A stretch of 64,000 nt of DNA, from contig NZ_CP129236.1 in assembly GCF_030413615.1 (NCBI RefSeq), positions 418,001-482,000 of the forward strand, read 5' to 3'. The notes under the pieces were generated by a model. The model searched no databases. It was not told the origin of the DNA and saw only the letters and a program-made list of their open reading frames with translations. Shown one piece after another: positions 50,957 to 59,990 of the stretch. The stretch comes from Planococcus shixiaomingii. Its GTDB lineage: Bacteria; Bacillota; Bacilli; Bacillales_A; Planococcaceae. Made by a program: the position numbers and the translations under genes. Positions within the stretch are counted from its first letter, which is position 1. The number at the start of each line of letters is the position of its first letter.

Positions 50957-51586
50957 ATGAACGTATTAGTAGTAAAAGCAAACAACCGACCGTCAACTGA
51001 AGGCGTTTCAAGTAAAATGTATGAAGTATTCATGAATGAGATGGGAACAGACGCAAATGTTTCAACATTTGATGTCTTTAAAGAAGATATGCCTTACTTC
51101 GGCCAAGACTTTTTTGACGCAATGCAAAAATCAGCTCAAGCTGAAGCGATGACAGATGTGGAACAACGCATTTTGACAGCTTCCGCTAAAGCGATGGACG
51201 CTTTCATGGAAGCGGATGTTGTCGTATTTGCCTTCCCATTATGGAACATGACAATTCCTGCAGCTCTTCAAACATTCATCGATTATATTTACCGTGCAGG
51301 CGTAACGTTTAAATATACGGAAAATGGCCCAGTCGGCCTTGTACCTGAAAAAAAAGTCGTTATTTTGAATGCACGCGGCGGCGTTTATTCCACTCCGGAA
51401 ATGGCTCCTGCTGAAATGAGCGTTACTTATGTCCGCAACATCATGAACTTCTTTGGCATCCAAGATATCAACGAAGTTATCATTGAAGGACATGCTCTTG
51501 ATCCGAATGCTGCACCTTCAATCATCGAAGAAGGCATGGAGCGCGTAAAAGAAGCGGCTCGCCAGCTTCAAGGCATAAAAGCATAA
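50957..51586 (+). CDS. azoR: FMN-dependent NADH:quinone oxidoreductase / azoreductase AzoR
   Basis: Flavodoxin-fold dimer reducing quinones and azo compounds by two electrons, protecting thiols from electrophiles. The 209 residues contain the FMN phosphate site KANNRPSTEGVSSKMYE, VVFAFPLWNMTIPAALQTFIDYIYRAG and NARGGVYSTPE. An MhqR-like palindrome precedes it, as for azoR2 of B. subtilis, which MhqR represses. AAAGGAG precedes the ATG. Monocistronic. Confidence 0.9.
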   Translation: MNVLVVKANNRPSTEGVSSKMYEVFMNEMGTDANVSTFDVFKEDMPYFGQDFFDAMQKSAQAEAMTDVEQRILTASAKAMDAFMEADVVVFAFPLWNMTIPAALQTFIDYIYRAGVTFKYTENGPVGLVPEKKVVILNARGGVYSTPEMAPAEMSVTYVRNIMNFFGIQDINEVIIEGHALDPNAAPSIIEEGMERVKEAARQLQGIKA

Positions 51587-51599
51587 TATATAACAAAGT

Positions 51600-51636
51600 A
51601 AGCCCAAAAGCGTATCTTCGCTTTTGGGCTTTTTCT
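51600..51636 (+). terminator. azoR terminator
   Basis: AAGCCCAAAAGCG / CGCTTTTGGGCTT with a short loop and TTTTT. Confidence 0.85.
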
Positions 51637-51697
51637 ATTGATTAAAAATAGTGCGAGAGGGTAGTTACTTTATAAAACGGTTATGAGGAGGCAAAGT

Positions 51698-53248
51698 ATG
51701 TTAAAAGAGGAAAACACTAGCCGCGTTCCAGAGTTTCCGAAGTCGTATTGGCGGGATGTAAAAGATCTTCCGAGTTTTCCGCCGCTGCAAAAAAACGAGT
51801 CGACCGATATTGCTGTAGTAGGCGGAGGGATTGCTGGAATCATCAGCGCTTATTTGTTGGCCAAAGCCGGCCGGCAAGTTACGCTGATTGATGCTGGAAA
51901 GCTAATGGATGGAGTCACAGGCAACACGACGGCCAAAATAACGGCACAGCATGGATTGTTTTATTTTCCTTTGATCAAGATTATGGGGGAGGAAAAGGCT
52001 CGATTGTATTATGAAGCAAATATCGAAGGCTTGAACTGGATCAAACAAACAGCTGCAGAATTGAATATCGATTGTGATTTTGCGCATCAAAATGCGTTCG
52101 TGTATTCACAATCGAAAATCAGTGCCAAGCTTATTGAAAAAGAGGCGGAAGCTTATCAGCAACTTGGCATCGATGGCGGCTTGGCTAAAGACGAGGTCGA
52201 GCTTCCTTACGAAGTGGAACAGGCAATCGTTATGCGCAATCAAGCCCAATTCCACCCAGTGAAATTTTTGACCGGGCTTGTCCATGAAATCGAGCGGCTC
52301 GGCGGCACGATTTACGAGAAGACCCGCGCAGTAAAGATTTTGAAGAAAGACGACCCGGTTATCCAAACGGAAAACATGTCGCATCTGTCGTGCAATAAAG
52401 TGATTGTTGCTACTCATTATCCATTCAACGATTCGGATGGCCTGTATTTCTCCCGTCTGAACATCAACCGCTCTTACGTTATCGGCGTCCGGACAAACGG
52501 CCCTATCCCGAATGATATGTATATCAGTGCGGATACGCCGTCGCGTTCGTTGCGCTACGCCACCACGGATGATGGCGAAAAGCTGCTGCTGATCGGCGGA
52601 GATGGGCATCCAACCGGGAAAAGCAAGACGGAAATAATGCAGCATTACCGCAACCTCGAACAATTCGGAGACCAGCATTTCGGAATCGAGGATATTCCTT
52701 ATCGCTGGTCCGCCCAGGATATGACGACGCTCGATAAAGTGCCTTATATCGGAACGGTTACAGCGGGATACGAAAATATCCTTGTTGCGACCGGCTTCCA
52801 CAAATGGGGAATGGCGCATGGAGCAGTTTCCGGGCTATTGCTGTCTGATCAGATTCTCGGCAATGACAATCGCTATGCGTCGCTATACGATCCGACTCGG
52901 CCAAAATTGAAGGCTGTCGACATCGCGAGCTTCCTGAAAGACAACGGCGGCGTTGCGAAAGAATTGGTTAAAGGAAAGTTGAAGATGCCGTATAAAACGG
53001 TCGAAAGCTTAGGCAAGGACGAAGGTGCCCTAGTCAAAGTAGGGAACAAAAAAGCGGGAGGCTACCGCGACAAATACGGCCAGGTTCATTTGGTCGATAC
53101 AACTTGTACCCATATGGGGTGTGAAACTACATGGAATAATGCTGAACGTTCATGGGACTGCCCGTGCCACGGTTCACGCTTCTCGTATACCGGAGAAGTT
53201 ATGGAAGGCCCTGCTGTAAAACCGCTCAACAAGCTTGGCGATCAGTAA
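51698..53248 (+). CDS. FAD-dependent oxidoreductase with C-terminal Rieske domain (YhfW-like)
   Basis: A D-amino-acid-oxidase-type flavoprotein fused to a Rieske [2Fe-2S] domain; physiological substrate unknown. The 516-residue product has the FAD loop VVGGGIAGIISAYLLAKAG (about 40-58) and DAGKLMDGVTGNTTAKIT; the ATG motif near the end of the FAD domain is NILVATGFHKWGM. The Rieske motif is CTHMGC followed by CPCHGS. It matches B. subtilis YhfW in plan. ATG 51698 has GAGGAGG 6 bases before it. Neighbouring azoR and yceI suggest an electrophile/redox-stress setting, but no shared operator was found before this gene. Confidence 0.87.
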   Translation: MLKEENTSRVPEFPKSYWRDVKDLPSFPPLQKNESTDIAVVGGGIAGIISAYLLAKAGRQVTLIDAGKLMDGVTGNTTAKITAQHGLFYFPLIKIMGEEKARLYYEANIEGLNWIKQTAAELNIDCDFAHQNAFVYSQSKISAKLIEKEAEAYQQLGIDGGLAKDEVELPYEVEQAIVMRNQAQFHPVKFLTGLVHEIERLGGTIYEKTRAVKILKKDDPVIQTENMSHLSCNKVIVATHYPFNDSDGLYFSRLNINRSYVIGVRTNGPIPNDMYISADTPSRSLRYATTDDGEKLLLIGGDGHPTGKSKTEIMQHYRNLEQFGDQHFGIEDIPYRWSAQDMTTLDKVPYIGTVTAGYENILVATGFHKWGMAHGAVSGLLLSDQILGNDNRYASLYDPTRPKLKAVDIASFLKDNGGVAKELVKGKLKMPYKTVESLGKDEGALVKVGNKKAGGYRDKYGQVHLVDTTCTHMGCETTWNNAERSWDCPCHGSRFSYTGEVMEGPAVKPLNKLGDQ

Positions 53249-53286
53249 GAAAAGCAGCTAACCAACATTGGTTAGCTGCTTTTCTA
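53249..53286 (+). terminator. Terminator after the YhfW-like gene
   Basis: AGAAAAGCAGCTAACCA / TGGTTAGCTGCTTTTCT with loop ACAT. Confidence 0.82.
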
Positions 53287-53473
53287 TTATGGTCAAAACA
53301 CTTACTATGCTCTTTTAGAACTACTTAAAACAATTTGCTCAAATCTTGTTTAAATAAAAAATAACGATATTGAGCATACGCCGGCTAATTGAACGAATTA
53401 AAATAAGAGCTTACATTTTATGAGTATAATTAAAATGTTAAGAGGTTGGGAATAACGGCTATTAAGCTGCAAT

Positions 53474-53522
53474 AAAAAAACCGAAGGCAGTTCCGGGAGT
53501 TCCGGAGTTGCCTTCAGTCTTT
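53474..53522 (-). terminator. yceI terminator
   Basis: On the minus strand, CTGAAGGCAACTCCGGAA and its wobble-containing complement form a stem of about 14 bp, followed by TTTTTTT. The 185 bases before it (53287-53473) are A/T-rich; I see no gene there. Confidence 0.75.
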
Positions 53523-53543
53523 TAGGATTCAGCGTTAACCGAA

Positions 53544-54065
53544 TTATGCAGGGTTAGCTTCTAGTTCAAGGGAGATTTTGATGTCTTCACCAACAAGAAC
53601 GCCGCCAGTTTCCAAAGCTTGGTTCCAAGTAAGGCCGAAATCTTTGCGGTTTATTTTTCCTTCAGCGCTGAATGCTACAACTTCTACGCCCCAAGGGTTT
53701 GTGCCTTTACCGCCGTATTCAACTTCGAAAGTTGCCGGGCGAGTAATGCCTTTCATTGTAAGGTCGCCAGTCAATTCGTACTCGTCGCCTTTTTTCACGA
53801 TGTCGCTTGCTTTAAATGTGATGTATGGATGTTGTTCAGCGTCAAAGAAATCAGGGCTGAGCAAGTGGCCGTCGCGGTCTGTGTTGTTAGTGTTGATGCT
53901 TGCTACGTCGATTTTGAAATCGATCATAGCGCCTTGAAGATCTTCTTCGTTTGCTTCAACTGTTGCTTCGAAAGCGCCGAAAGAGCCTTTAACTTTTGAA
54001 ATCATCATGTGTTTAACTGAAAAGCCTACTTCTGAGTGAGCTGCGTCTACTGTCCATTTTTTCAT
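53544..54065 (-). CDS. yceI: YceI-family lipid-binding protein
   Basis: Lipocalin-like YceI-domain protein of 173 residues, which binds polyisoprenoid-type lipids in known members. The sequence spans the whole domain: WTVDAAHSEVGFSVKHMMISKVKGSF at the start, DVASINTNNTDRDGHLLSPDFFD, GDLTMKGITRPATFEVEY and GLTWNQALETGGVLVGEDIKI. No signal peptide, so cytoplasmic, unlike E. coli YceI. AGGAGG is 8 bases before the ATG. A perfect MhqR-like palindrome upstream suggests quinone/electrophile induction. Confidence 0.9.
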   Translation of the reverse strand: MKKWTVDAAHSEVGFSVKHMMISKVKGSFGAFEATVEANEEDLQGAMIDFKIDVASINTNNTDRDGHLLSPDFFDAEQHPYITFKASDIVKKGDEYELTGDLTMKGITRPATFEVEYGGKGTNPWGVEVVAFSAEGKINRKDFGLTWNQALETGGVLVGEDIKISLELEANPA

Positions 54066-54146
54066 GTGTGTTGCCTCCTAAGATTTAATGTTCTGATATT
54101 ACTATAACAACAAAATATCTTCATGTCAATAGTTCTTAATTTAAAA

Positions 54147-54164
54147 TTCTCGAATTCGAGATAA
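54147..54164. promoter_or_regulatory. MhqR-type operator upstream of yceI
   Basis: TCTCGAATTCGAGA is a perfect 14-bp palindrome (54148-54161), matching the core of the MhqR consensus TATCTCGAATTCGAGATA. It lies 83 bases before the yceI start and 106 before murB. Confidence 0.72.
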
Positions 54165-54269
54165 TTTTATGTAAGACTTTTGAACGGAACACCATGATAT
54201 TGCTTGTCAAATAAGGTTGAACATCGGATACTAATAGAAGTGAAAAGAATTAGAAGGGATTTGCTCTAG

Positions 54270-55187
54270 ATGACGAAAGAAAGATGGCTAGAAGATTTAT
54301 GCCGCTTTTTGCCTGAACAACAGGTGAAAATCGACGAGCCGCTACACCTGCATACTTTAACAAGAATGGGTGGGCCTGCTGATATTTTTGTAACTCCGAT
54401 AACTGAAGATGAAACTGCTGAGACAGTTAAATATGCATATGAAAACAACATTCCTCTTTTACTTCTTGGAAATGGATCGAATATGGTCGTTCGTGATGGA
54501 GGCGTCCGGGGAATTGTCCTTAACTTGAAAAGCCTTCAGGCTATACGCGTTGATGGCGAAAGTGTTTATGCCCAAGGCGGGGCAAATATAAAAGAAGTAT
54601 CGAAGGTGGCTGCCAAGCGCCGGCTTACGGGATTGGAGTTTGCCTGCGGTATTCCAGGTTCTATCGGCGGCGCACTGGCGATGAACGCCGGCGCATACGG
54701 CGGGGAGATCAAAGATGTAATCCGCCAAGCGACTGTATTGACCCGGGAAGGCGAGAAGCTCGTTTTATCTAAAGACGATTTAGCTTTAAGCTACCGTAAA
54801 AGTGTCATTACAAAAAAAGGCTATTATGTTTTGTCTGCAGAATTTGATTTGGAGTTCGGCAAGCAAAGCGTGATCGATGCGAAAATGAGCGACTTAACAT
54901 ACCAGAGAGAATCCAAGCAGCCTTTGGAATTCCCATCGGCAGGCAGCGTGTTCAAGCGTCCGCCAGGAAATTTTGCCGGCAAGCTGATTCAAGAAAGCGG
55001 ACTTCAAGGCAAAGGGTTCGGCGGAGCGGAAGTTTCCACGAAGCATGCAGGATTTATTGTCAATAAAAACAATGCAACTGCAAACGACTATATTCAAACG
55101 ATTGAAATGGTCAAAGCGGCCGTTCGTGAGAAATTCGGCATTGACTTGGAACTAGAAGTGAAAATTGTCGGAGAAGATTTAGCATAA
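54270..55187 (+). CDS. murB: UDP-N-acetylenolpyruvoylglucosamine reductase MurB
   Basis: FAD enzyme reducing the enolpyruvyl group to make UDP-MurNAc for peptidoglycan. The 305 residues are of the type IIa length. Motifs: GNGSNMVVRDGGVRG, ACGIPGSIGGALAMNAGAYGGEI (FAD), YRKSVI and PSAGSVFKRPPGNFAGKLI with the catalytic serine. Monocistronic with a close terminator, away from other cell-wall genes. Confidence 0.94.
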   Translation: MTKERWLEDLCRFLPEQQVKIDEPLHLHTLTRMGGPADIFVTPITEDETAETVKYAYENNIPLLLLGNGSNMVVRDGGVRGIVLNLKSLQAIRVDGESVYAQGGANIKEVSKVAAKRRLTGLEFACGIPGSIGGALAMNAGAYGGEIKDVIRQATVLTREGEKLVLSKDDLALSYRKSVITKKGYYVLSAEFDLEFGKQSVIDAKMSDLTYQRESKQPLEFPSAGSVFKRPPGNFAGKLIQESGLQGKGFGGAEVSTKHAGFIVNKNNATANDYIQTIEMVKAAVREKFGIDLELEVKIVGEDLA

Positions 55188-55189
55188 TG

Positions 55190-55223
55190 AAAAAAGCGAT
55201 GCCTATTGAGGCATCGCTTTTTA
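55190..55223 (+). terminator. murB terminator
   Basis: AAAAAAGCGATGCCT / AGGCATCGCTTTTTA with loop ATTG. Confidence 0.88.
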
Positions 55224-55281
55224 TTATCCCAAAATTTATATGCTATAATTCAACTATTCAGACATATCGGAGGGCAAAGGG

Positions 55282-56757
55282 ATGATAGAGTTTTCGACGA
55301 ACGGCATTATTTTGATTGGCGGCATTTTCCTCTTAGCCGGTGTGTTGATGACGAAAGTTTCCGCTCGTGCCGGCGTCCCATCCCTCGTTCTCTTTATGAT
55401 CATCGGCATGTTTTTAGGAAGTGACATATCCGGTATTATTTATTTTTCAAATGCAGATATTGCTCAGCTGGTCGGCGTGGTTGCCTTGATCTTCATTTTA
55501 TTTGAAGGCGGCTTGCAGGCGAGCTGGAAACATATCCGGCCAGTGCTCGGCGGCTCCTTGGCTTTGGCAACAATTGGGGTAGTCATTACCACGACAATTG
55601 TTGCTATCGCCGCTTATTATATACTTGATATTAACTGGATTGAAGCTTTTTTGTTAGGCTCGATTGTGGGATCTACGGATGCGGCGGCTGTATTTTCCGT
55701 TTTGGCCGGCCAAAACATCAAATCGAAAATTTCATCTACTTTGGAAGCCGAATCCGGAACAAACGATCCAATGGCGATGTTTTTGACCATTGCCTTTATT
55801 CATTTGATCGAAGCGCCGGATTTATCGGTCGGGGAAATGGTAGGGAGTTTTATTTTGGAGATGGGGCTCGGCGCAATCATCGGGCTGGGATTAGGTTTTT
55901 TTGCGGTATGGGCCATCAACCACAGCAATTTGGACGCTTCGGGTTTGTATGCGGTGCTGTCCGCCGGTTTTGCCATCTTCATCTACAGCTTTGCTGCGAC
56001 GCTCCACGGCAGCGGTTTGCTGGCTGTATACTTGGCGGCGCTTGTTATGGGAACTCGGGAACTGACACATAGCTACTCAATCGTCAGTTTTCACGAGGGC
56101 GTTGCCTGGCTTATGCAGATTCTCATGTTCGTCATGCTCGGGTTGCTTGTTTTTCCGAGCCAGCTGGCGGAATGGGATTTAATCTGGAGAGGACTTGTGT
56201 TGTCGCTTGTGCTGCTGCTTGTGGCACGGCCAATTGCTGTTTTTGTCTCGACTATGTTCTTCAATTACTCTGTGAAAGAAAAAATCTTTCTATCCTGGGC
56301 AGGGCTAAGGGGCGCCGTTCCGATTGTCCTTGCCACTTTTCCGCTGCTAGCAGGTGTGGACAACAGCTTTTTGTTCTTCAATATCGTATTTTTTATTGTC
56401 CTTACGTCGGCGTTGTTTCAAGGGTCAACGATTCCGTATATGGCAAAAAAATTATCGCTCAATGGCCGTCCGCAGGCGAGGCGCATCCATTCGCTGGAGC
56501 TGGTGTCGATGGATAGAGCCAATGCCGAGATGCTGGAAATCGAGCTGACTGCAAAATCCCCATTTGCCGGACAGCTTGTCCAGACCATTGGCTTGCCAAA
56601 GCAAACCGTCATCAGCGCCATTATTCGCTCCGGAAAACTGGTTATGCCGACGGGGAAAACAAAGCTGAAAGTGGGAGATGTTCTGTACGTTCTGACAGAG
56701 AAAAAACAAGTGTCCAAAGTGAAGATGGTGCTTGGAGAAGAAGATATAGCCAATTAA
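55282..56757 (+). CDS. CPA1 cation/proton antiporter with C-terminal RCK_C domain (NhaP2/CvrA type)
   Basis: Exchanges potassium or sodium for protons. The 491 residues comprise about 12 hydrophobic segments to residue 392 and a cytoplasmic RCK_C (TrkA_C) domain (about 405-485: ELTAKSPFAGQLVQTIGLPK, GDVLYVLTEKKQVSKV) that usually binds a nucleotide. The transport core shows LFEGGLQASWKHI, GSIVGSTDAAAVFSVLAG and ESGTNDPMAMFLTIA with the ND pair, plus WAGLRGAVPIVLATFP. GGAGGG lies before the ATG. The ion is not readable from sequence. Confidence 0.87.
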   Translation: MIEFSTNGIILIGGIFLLAGVLMTKVSARAGVPSLVLFMIIGMFLGSDISGIIYFSNADIAQLVGVVALIFILFEGGLQASWKHIRPVLGGSLALATIGVVITTTIVAIAAYYILDINWIEAFLLGSIVGSTDAAAVFSVLAGQNIKSKISSTLEAESGTNDPMAMFLTIAFIHLIEAPDLSVGEMVGSFILEMGLGAIIGLGLGFFAVWAINHSNLDASGLYAVLSAGFAIFIYSFAATLHGSGLLAVYLAALVMGTRELTHSYSIVSFHEGVAWLMQILMFVMLGLLVFPSQLAEWDLIWRGLVLSLVLLLVARPIAVFVSTMFFNYSVKEKIFLSWAGLRGAVPIVLATFPLLAGVDNSFLFFNIVFFIVLTSALFQGSTIPYMAKKLSLNGRPQARRIHSLELVSMDRANAEMLEIELTAKSPFAGQLVQTIGLPKQTVISAIIRSGKLVMPTGKTKLKVGDVLYVLTEKKQVSKVKMVLGEEDIAN

Positions 56758-56785
56758 TCCGCCGTGTGCGGATTTTTTATTTTCC
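56755..56785 (+). terminator. Terminator after the antiporter gene
   Basis: AATCCGC / GCGGATT with loop CGTGT and TTTTTATTTT; starts in the stop codon. Confidence 0.72.
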
Positions 56786-56854
56786 CTAAAAAGGATTTTC
56801 TTTACTCGCGGTCGAAAGAAACAGCATACAACGAAAGAAAAAGGAGATGACTTT

Positions 56855-59221
56855 GTGCCGAAAAAAGAGAGAAAAGAGTCTAAGCTGAAATGGTTTTTAG
56901 GAATACTTGGTGTGTTGTTGACGCTCGCTGTTGCTGCACTTATTTTTGTAAACGTTTTCATTAATAAATCAAATCCGGAAATTGAAGGAGAAACGGCAGT
57001 TAGCATACTGGAAAACCAAGTAACTGTTACAAGGGACGATATCGGTGTACCACACATCAAAGCTGAAACGGATGCGGACTTATACCGTGCACAAGGTTAT
57101 GTGCAAGCGCAAGACCGTATGTTTCAAATGGACTTGTCCCGCAGGCAGGCAAGCGGACGTTTAGCGGAAGTAGTCGGTGAGGCGGCAGTCGATACCGATA
57201 AGTTTTTCCGGACGTTTAGTTTAAGAGATGCCGCTGAAAAATCGTGGGACGGCTACGACGATGAAGCACAACAAGTGCTCGAGTGGTATGCGGAAGGTGT
57301 CAATGCGTACATAAAAGAAGCGAAAGCGGAAGGAACGCTGAGCTTCGAATTTTCGCTGCTTGGCTATGAGCCGGAAGAATGGTCGCCGACCGACTCTTTA
57401 ACCATCGGCAAATTTATGGCATATGACCTTGGAGGCAATTGGTCGACGCTCGCCATACGCCACTGGGCACTCAATGAGTTTCCCGAAGACAAGGCGCGCG
57501 AATTATTCATCCGCTACCCAGAAGATGCTCCATCGATCATTGAAGCAAACCTCAAACAGCCGGTAAAAGTGGCTGGAGAGTTCGATGGTTCCGTCATTCC
57601 GCCTGAATTTAACGGCAGCAACAACTGGGTCGTGTCAGGAGACAAAACCGAAAGCGGGAAGCCGCTATTGGCAGATGATCCGCATCTTGGACTCAGTACG
57701 CCGTCCATCTGGTACCAAATGCATTTGGAATCGCCAGAGCAAAACGTCAGCGGCGTCATTTTTGCTGGAGTGCCTGGCATCATCCTCGGGCATAATGAGG
57801 ACATTGCCTGGGGCGTGACGAACGTCGGACCGGATGTGCAGGATTTGTATATCGAAACACCGAACCCGGAAGACCCGCACCAATTTAAATACGAAGGCAA
57901 GTGGGAAGAAGCGGAAGTCCGCAGCGAACCGATTCGAATAAAAGATGGCAAGACGGAAGAGTTTGAAGTGGTCGTGACGCGCCATGGCCCGATTATTTCC
58001 AATGTGCTGTATGACGAAGAAGACCCGGAAGCCTTGTTCTCGATGCAATGGACGGCTCTAGAACCGACCTTGGAGTTGCAAGCGGTACTCGGCTTTAACA
58101 AAGCTTCCGATTGGACCGAGTTTGAAACAGCGTTAGAAGATTTCCAGGCACCGGCACAAAACTTCGTATTTGCGTCCACTGACGGCACCATTGCTTATAA
58201 AGCGAATGGCCGGATTCCAATCCGCAAAAAAGGAGACGGACAATTGCCGGTTCCAGGCGATTCGGCAGATTATGGCTGGGAAGGCTATGTGCCGTTTGAC
58301 GAACTGCCGCGCGTCGTCAATCCTGAAAACGGCTTTATTGCCACAGCGAATAACGAAGTGGTGGACGAATCGTATAAATACCACATTACCGATTTTTGGG
58401 CCCAGCCCTACCGGTATGAACGGATAGCGGAAGTGCTCGAGGCTTCGGACAACTTAACGAAAGAAGATATGATGGCTTTGCAGATGGATCAGAAGAACTT
58501 GTATGCGGCTGAATTTGTAGACAGCATGATTAGCGTTGTACGCAATGAGACGGAGGACTTTGACGAGGTTCTTGATATTCTCGAACAATGGGATCAGGTG
58601 GACAGCCCCGAACAAGCGGCCCCGCTCATTTTCCATAAGTGGATGAAGCAGTTGCCTGTATCGCTTTTAGCCAATGAATTTCCGGAAGATGTTTTTAAAA
58701 TGCTGCCGGGGAAAAATCACATTACGGATCAAATGATGCGGGATAGTTTTGCAGGCAATGAAGGCGTATGGGTTTCAGAATATGGCGGAATTGGAAAGTG
58801 GCTTACGGACGCACTTGCCGAAAGCTTAGCCCAATCTGAAAAAGAGTTCGGCAGTGATTATAAAGACTGGAAATGGGGCGAGGACCACCAATTGACGTTT
58901 CCGCATCCTTTAGCTGGTGCGTCACCAGTTTTCGAACGGTTTTTAAATCCGGCGCCAGTCCCAATTGGCGGTTCAAATATTACCGTTCAAGCGGCTGCTT
59001 TTGACACGGAAGGCAATGTCGACCACGGGGCGTCTTGGCGGTTTGTCGCTGATTTAAGCGATTTGTCCAGTGCTTATCACATTGTCGGTCCCGGACAAAG
59101 CGGCCATATGAAATCGGACTATTTCCACAACCAAGTAGATGACTGGGCAGAAGGGAACTATCATGAAACAGCGATCGATGGAGAAGCGAAAGGGTCAACG
59201 TTAATCTTATCGCCGGAGTAA
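56855..59221 (+). CDS. Penicillin acylase-family (Ntn-hydrolase) protein, membrane-anchored
   Basis: Self-cleaving amidase; relatives hydrolyse penicillins, acyl-homoserine lactones or other N-acyl compounds. The 788 residues begin with KKERKESK and one hydrophobic segment (about 14-35) without a lipobox, so it is likely an anchored outward protein. The alpha part contains VTRDDIGVPHIKAETDADLYRAQGYVQAQDRMFQMDLSRR. The maturation site is expected before the serine of SNNWVVSGDKT (about residue 251), the new N-terminus of the beta chain; SGKPLLADDPHL follows. The GTG start has AAGGAG 8 bases upstream. Substrate unknown. Confidence 0.85.
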   Translation: MPKKERKESKLKWFLGILGVLLTLAVAALIFVNVFINKSNPEIEGETAVSILENQVTVTRDDIGVPHIKAETDADLYRAQGYVQAQDRMFQMDLSRRQASGRLAEVVGEAAVDTDKFFRTFSLRDAAEKSWDGYDDEAQQVLEWYAEGVNAYIKEAKAEGTLSFEFSLLGYEPEEWSPTDSLTIGKFMAYDLGGNWSTLAIRHWALNEFPEDKARELFIRYPEDAPSIIEANLKQPVKVAGEFDGSVIPPEFNGSNNWVVSGDKTESGKPLLADDPHLGLSTPSIWYQMHLESPEQNVSGVIFAGVPGIILGHNEDIAWGVTNVGPDVQDLYIETPNPEDPHQFKYEGKWEEAEVRSEPIRIKDGKTEEFEVVVTRHGPIISNVLYDEEDPEALFSMQWTALEPTLELQAVLGFNKASDWTEFETALEDFQAPAQNFVFASTDGTIAYKANGRIPIRKKGDGQLPVPGDSADYGWEGYVPFDELPRVVNPENGFIATANNEVVDESYKYHITDFWAQPYRYERIAEVLEASDNLTKEDMMALQMDQKNLYAAEFVDSMISVVRNETEDFDEVLDILEQWDQVDSPEQAAPLIFHKWMKQLPVSLLANEFPEDVFKMLPGKNHITDQMMRDSFAGNEGVWVSEYGGIGKWLTDALAESLAQSEKEFGSDYKDWKWGEDHQLTFPHPLAGASPVFERFLNPAPVPIGGSNITVQAAAFDTEGNVDHGASWRFVADLSDLSSAYHIVGPGQSGHMKSDYFHNQVDDWAEGNYHETAIDGEAKGSTLILSPE

Positions 59222-59256
59222 GTTATAATGGAAAAAAACGATTAGAGGCGATTGGC

Positions 59257-59610
59257 TTGAAACGATTTTTGGCAGTCGGCTTCGGCGGGATGATAGGCGC
59301 GTTGTTGAGGGCTTGGATTTATGCGGTGGTTCCTGGCGGGATTGGGATTTGGGTGGTTAATTTGGCCGGAAGCTTTTTGATCGTGTTAGCGGCTGTGCGG
59401 CTTGCCGGTAAATCAGCGGAATCGCGGCTGTTTATCTCGACGGGGCTGATCGGCTCGTTTACCACCTTTTCCGCTTTCTCAGGCGACTGGTTTCATCACT
59501 TAAATCAATCACTCATGCAAGGGCTGGCATTTGCCATCTGTATAACTGCCGCATCAGTTGCAGCTGCCGCTCTTGGGTTGTGGATCGGCAGAAAGGGTGG
59601 TCCCGTATGA
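59257..59610 (+). CDS. crcB1: Fluoride channel subunit CrcB/Fluc (first copy)
   Basis: Half of a dual-topology fluoride exporter. The 117 residues have four hydrophobic segments with GFGGMIGALLRAWIY, VNLAGSFLIV and GLIGSFTTFSAFSGDW, where phenylalanines and Asn line the pore. The TTG start follows AGAGGCG by about 6 bases. It overlaps the second crcB by 4 bases; such pairs form heterodimers. The space before it is only 35 bases, with a TATAAT at 59224, too short for a fluoride riboswitch. Confidence 0.9.
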   Translation: MKRFLAVGFGGMIGALLRAWIYAVVPGGIGIWVVNLAGSFLIVLAAVRLAGKSAESRLFISTGLIGSFTTFSAFSGDWFHHLNQSLMQGLAFAICITAASVAAAALGLWIGRKGGPV

Positions 59611-59936
59611 TCAGCATTGCAGCCGGCGGGTTTCTTGGCGCTATTGCACGTTACTTATTTTACCTTTTTGTTGAAAGCAAAGCGTGGCAGCCGAAAGTGG
59701 CAACATGGCTCGTCAACAGTATGGGGTCGCTGGCGCTCGGCATTTTTATGGGAAACGGGCAGCTGTCGGTTTTCTGGATTACGGGCTTTTTAGGGGCTTT
59801 CACCACATTTTCCACCTTGGCGCTTGATGTAGTGAAAGATTTGGAAGACGGCAAGTGGCGGAGTGGCTTAGCGTATGCTGCAGCCACTTTGTTTAGTGGA
59901 ATCGTTCTTTTCAGCATCGGCTATACAGTAGTTTAA
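59607..59936 (+). CDS. crcB2: Fluoride channel subunit CrcB/Fluc (second copy)
   Basis: Partner of crcB1. ATG 59607 overlaps the stop of the first gene (ATGA) and follows AAAGGGTGG; an earlier in-frame ATG lies inside crcB1. The 109 residues show GGFLGAIARYLFYLF, LVNSMGSLALGIF and GFLGAFTTFSTLALDV, the same set of pore motifs with distinct spacing. Ends at a strong terminator. Confidence 0.9.
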   Translation: MISIAAGGFLGAIARYLFYLFVESKAWQPKVATWLVNSMGSLALGIFMGNGQLSVFWITGFLGAFTTFSTLALDVVKDLEDGKWRSGLAYAAATLFSGIVLFSIGYTVV

Positions 59937-59937
59937 T

Positions 59938-59976
59938 AAACGAGGCAGCCTGTAGTTTTACAGGCTGCCTCGTTTT
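59938..59976 (+). terminator. crcB terminator
   Basis: A 17-bp perfect stem AAACGAGGCAGCCTGTA / TACAGGCTGCCTCGTTT with loop GTTT and further T. Confidence 0.92.
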
Positions 59977-59990
59977 TGCTGGATATGGGT

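Noticed and set aside
53287..53473. Small RNA gene between yhfW-like and yceI
   Set aside because: A/T-rich with no convincing promoter-hairpin pair; the only strong hairpin serves as the yceI terminator.
59222..59256. Fluoride riboswitch before crcB
   Set aside because: Only 35 bases separate the acylase stop and the start codon, and no riboswitch core is visible there.
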